This document shows positions 6,701-7,522 of a DNA stretch of 7,522 nt, one piece after another (the stretch's first letter is position 1; every line of letters starts with the position of its first letter). The translations under genes were made by a program, and so were the position numbers. The stretch is from DATLYB01 sp964502525 (GTDB taxonomy: Bacteria > Bacteroidota > Bacteroidia > Chitinophagales > CAIOSU01): contig CAZCXH010000206.1 of NCBI GenBank assembly GCA_964502525.1, positions 1 through 7,522 of the forward strand, in the 5' to 3' direction. The notes beneath the pieces were generated by a model that saw nothing but the letters and a program-made list of their open reading frames with translations, did no database searches and had not been told where the DNA came from.

Positions 6701-7522
6701 CCTTCGAGTCTTTGGCCGAGCGCAAAAAGATCATGTTGCATTTCGATGCCCGGGCCAAAGAGATCATGCTCTATTTCGATCGCGACAAAATGGAGAAAAT
6801 CGTCACGAATCTGTTGTCGAATGCGTTCAAGTTTACGCCGGAAGGAGGAAAGATCAGTGTTCAGTTATCAGTGACCAGTAAACAGTCGCACGAACAACTG
6901 ATAACTGATAATCCCGAGCGGTCGGGATCTCCGCTGCGCTTCGACTGTTTACTGCTCACTGTTAAGGACACCGGAATTGGCATTCCCGCAGAAAAACTGA
7001 CACATGTCTTCGAACGGTTCTATCAAGCCGATGATTCCTATACAAAAGATCAGCAGGGCAGCGGCATTGGCTTGGCCTTGACTAAAGAACTGGTCGAGTT
7101 GAATCACGGCAAGATTTCGGTTGCCAGCGAGGTGGGGAAAGGCACAGAATTCACCATTCGTCTGCCGTTAGGCAAAGATCATTTGGCGGAAGAGGAGATT
7201 ATTGAATCGGCTTATAGTGATCAGTTACCAGTTATCAGTGAACAGTTTTCAGTAACCAGTGACGAAAAAATCGAAGATCGAGAATCAAACATCCAGCATC
7301 CAGGATTGAGCATCCAGCAACCAGCAACGAGCGACCAGATCATTCTCATCGTCGAAGACAACCCGGATATGCGAGCTTTCATCCGCGACCAACTGAGCGA
7401 GATGTTTCAAATCATCGAAGCCGAGGACGGTGAAGAAGGATTCGAGAAGTCGGTCGACAAAATTCCCGATTTGATCATCAGCGACGTGATGATGCCAAAG
7501 ATGGACGGCTACCAACTCTGCG
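3703..7522 (+). CDS. Hybrid two-component sensor kinase/response regulator, 3'-truncated
   Basis: The frame is open without a stop for 1273 codons and leaves the window. The ATG at 3703 follows AAGGGG and starts a likely signal peptide ending ALA-Q (cleavage after residue 20), so the sensor part should be periplasmic. About 14 propeller repeats follow up to residue 730 (signature G-x-L/M-W-x-x-T with a following Y/F-D). Next come a Y_Y_Y domain (about 783-860), one membrane span (about 867-884), HisKA with the phospho-accepting His924 in NISHEFRTPL, and HATPase with the N box (N1036, N1040), DTGIGIP (D1089), VFERF and GSGIGLAL (from 1120). The receiver follows with acidic pair E1218-D1219 and phospho-accepting Asp1261 in SDVMMPKMDG. 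All key residues are present. Family members usually end in an AraC-type DNA-binding domain, which would lie beyond the window. The likely role is sensing an external ligand, often a glycan in Bacteroidota relatives, and controlling nearby genes. Heptamer repeats interrupt the ATPase domain and the linker. Confidence 0.95.
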   Translation, partial: MRKLALFICLRLFLPDLALAQRGSAPMVNEKRLHTARTAERETPEEALARLYGESRFEHLGVDEGLSQGMIVAMLQDHQGFMWFGTLDGLNKYDGHRFTNYWSDPRDSTSLSHNFIITLYEDPQGNLWVATADGAINLYDRHTDRFHRLVLPQSDSSEFNDNVITGMVAQGDSALWMATRGNGLKKLIFHQQRSPSPANLGESLKYAKWREYPGSPRGIFGLYRDSPTATQAFNALWIVSTSGILRVASPDSAWRHPSQNTGPSRWVQLFKTAPLSTVGVSHRSMQDSNGALWLNTLEGLARFDRDTRTFALHIYPPEISKPESGNFPVAEVPLPISFQNHLKRHFQVKNQGTPEQLLWVVQGNHLAIFSPVTQRYALLKTPFHDDLYSIYADRGGVLWLGTNGFGLYKFDPQSARFSYPDYQTVAPESGTSISTRSIIMSSIWVDTLRNELWLNSATYKASRKTGILSYVTQLNFGASLAADSKGNLWAGATNGLYQIELESSRLIFHDARQLSHDERLPRIRKVYFDLDDSLWCVIEIGRILGLSQFNRGSKQFRFFPFQKSLKDSLSLPEVFQDESGLFWIAYNIGVICFDPEKKAYVKHYCHDSNNPQSLSSDVVTCIVPDPLQPRRYLWMSTMGGGLNRFDRQTETFTGFKTEQGLPNNTVYGILTDAEGNLWMSTNKGLSKFNPQTKTFRNFTVGDGLQGNEFNTGSFYKSPTGEMFFGGLKGFNSFYPEDIRDNPYLPPVALTDFQYYNPADTVESTGWQRLLIPAPALESIELPYHANTLSFEFAALDYSTARSNQYAYKLEGLNHEWIYCGTERRANFSLIPPGHYVFRVKGSNSDGIWNESGTSVKIIIHPPWWRTWWAYTIYGMLILGFLYGIRRYEVNRQQWKHGLELERVESDKLKELDSLKSRFFANISHEFRTPLTLILGPLENLRSGRFKGDLDKQYGMMERNAQRLLRLINQLLDLSKLEAGKLALQASYGNLIPFVKGIVYSFESLAERKKIMLHFDARAKEIMLYFDRDKMEKIVTNLLSNAFKFTPEGGKISVQLSVTSKQSHEQLITDNPERSGSPLRFDCLLLTVKDTGIGIPAEKLTHVFERFYQADDSYTKDQQGSGIGLALTKELVELNHGKISVASEVGKGTEFTIRLPLGKDHLAEEEIIESAYSDQLPVISEQFSVTSDEKIEDRESNIQHPGLSIQQPATSDQIILIVEDNPDMRAFIRDQLSEMFQIIEAEDGEEGFEKSVDKIPDLIISDVMMPKMDGYQLC
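6855..6963. repeat. Heptamer arrays plus hairpin inserted in the kinase ATPase domain
   Basis: Five forward units of CAGTNNN run from 6855 to 6889. Two reverse units start with ACTG at 6897 and 6904. A perfect 7-bp hairpin with a GCGG loop follows at 6911-6928, then three reverse units with ACTG at 6944, 6951 and 6958. The outer arms 6871-6888 and 6942-6959 match as an inverted repeat at 17 of 18 positions. The whole stretch is in frame and adds residues between the N box and the DTGIGIP box. Confidence 0.75.
7222..7263 (+). repeat. Six tandem CAGTNNN heptamers in the kinase-receiver linker
   Basis: Units start at 7222, 7229, 7236, 7243, 7250 and 7257, each with invariant CAGT and three variable bases. 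The 42 bases are read as two seven-residue repeats, QLPVISE and QFSVTSD, because three heptamers equal seven codons. It belongs to the same repeat family as the array in the ATPase domain. Confidence 0.8.
7284..7339 (+). repeat. Second heptamer array, consensus ATCCAGC, in the linker
   Basis: Degenerate units start every 7 bases from 7284 to 7333: ATCAAAC, ATCCAGC, ATCCAGG, ATTGAGC, ATCCAGC, AACCAGC, AACGAGC, GACCAGA. ATCGAGA at 7277 may be a further unit. The array ends exactly where the receiver domain begins, so it forms the second half of a repeat-made linker. Confidence 0.7.

Noticed and set aside
6136..6741. A - strand frame of 201 codons
   Set aside because: It lies fully opposite the Y_Y_Y, membrane and HisKA parts of the kinase, whose motifs are unmistakable.
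6855..7339. CRISPR array as explanation for the short repeats
   Set aside because: The period is 7 bases with no spacers of 30 or more bases, and the arrays are within a reading frame.

Overview
The window looks like a bacterial chromosome fragment of moderate GC content. It probably comes from the Bacteroidota/FCB side of the tree or a neighbouring candidate phylum such as KSB1. That placement is a guess: it rests on the large one-piece sensor kinase of the hybrid two-component type (propeller repeats, Y_Y_Y domain, kinase and receiver in one chain) and on short heptamer repeats inside coding sequence. No rRNA, tRNA, transposase or CRISPR array is visible. All genes read on the + strand.

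Layout. 1-1224 is the 3' part of an aldehyde dehydrogenase superfamily gene, followed by a weak terminator-like hairpin. 1324-1947 and 1944-2897 are two translationally coupled genes (ATGA overlap) that are visibly AT-richer than their neighbours. The first encodes a protein I do not recognise. The second encodes a beta-rich protein whose centre resembles the membrane-spanning stem of leukocidin/hemolysin-type beta-barrel pore formers, but it has no signal peptide. 3016-3330 encodes a small conserved protein of about 100 residues that has a strong Shine-Dalgarno sequence and no ordinary start codon. 3331-3702 has no convincing gene. It carries a near-perfect 30-bp inverted repeat, a second structured hairpin with a TTCG loop, a palindrome next to a good -35 box, and three spaced GACGGTT repeats. 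From 3703 to beyond the window end runs one uninterrupted frame encoding a hybrid two-component sensor: signal peptide, about 14 propeller blades, Y_Y_Y domain, one membrane span, HisKA, HATPase and receiver.

How the genes relate. The pair at 1324-2897 forms one operon-like module and is the most likely place for an undescribed function. The kinase has its own upstream control region and probably senses an external, perhaps polymeric, ligand. Its target is not visible. Nothing in the sequence links the dehydrogenase or the small protein functionally to the others.

The kinase gene contains three heptamer arrays. One sits inside the ATPase domain together with a hairpin, and two lie in the linker before the receiver. 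All are in frame. This looks like a repeat family that invades coding sequence at structurally tolerant points.
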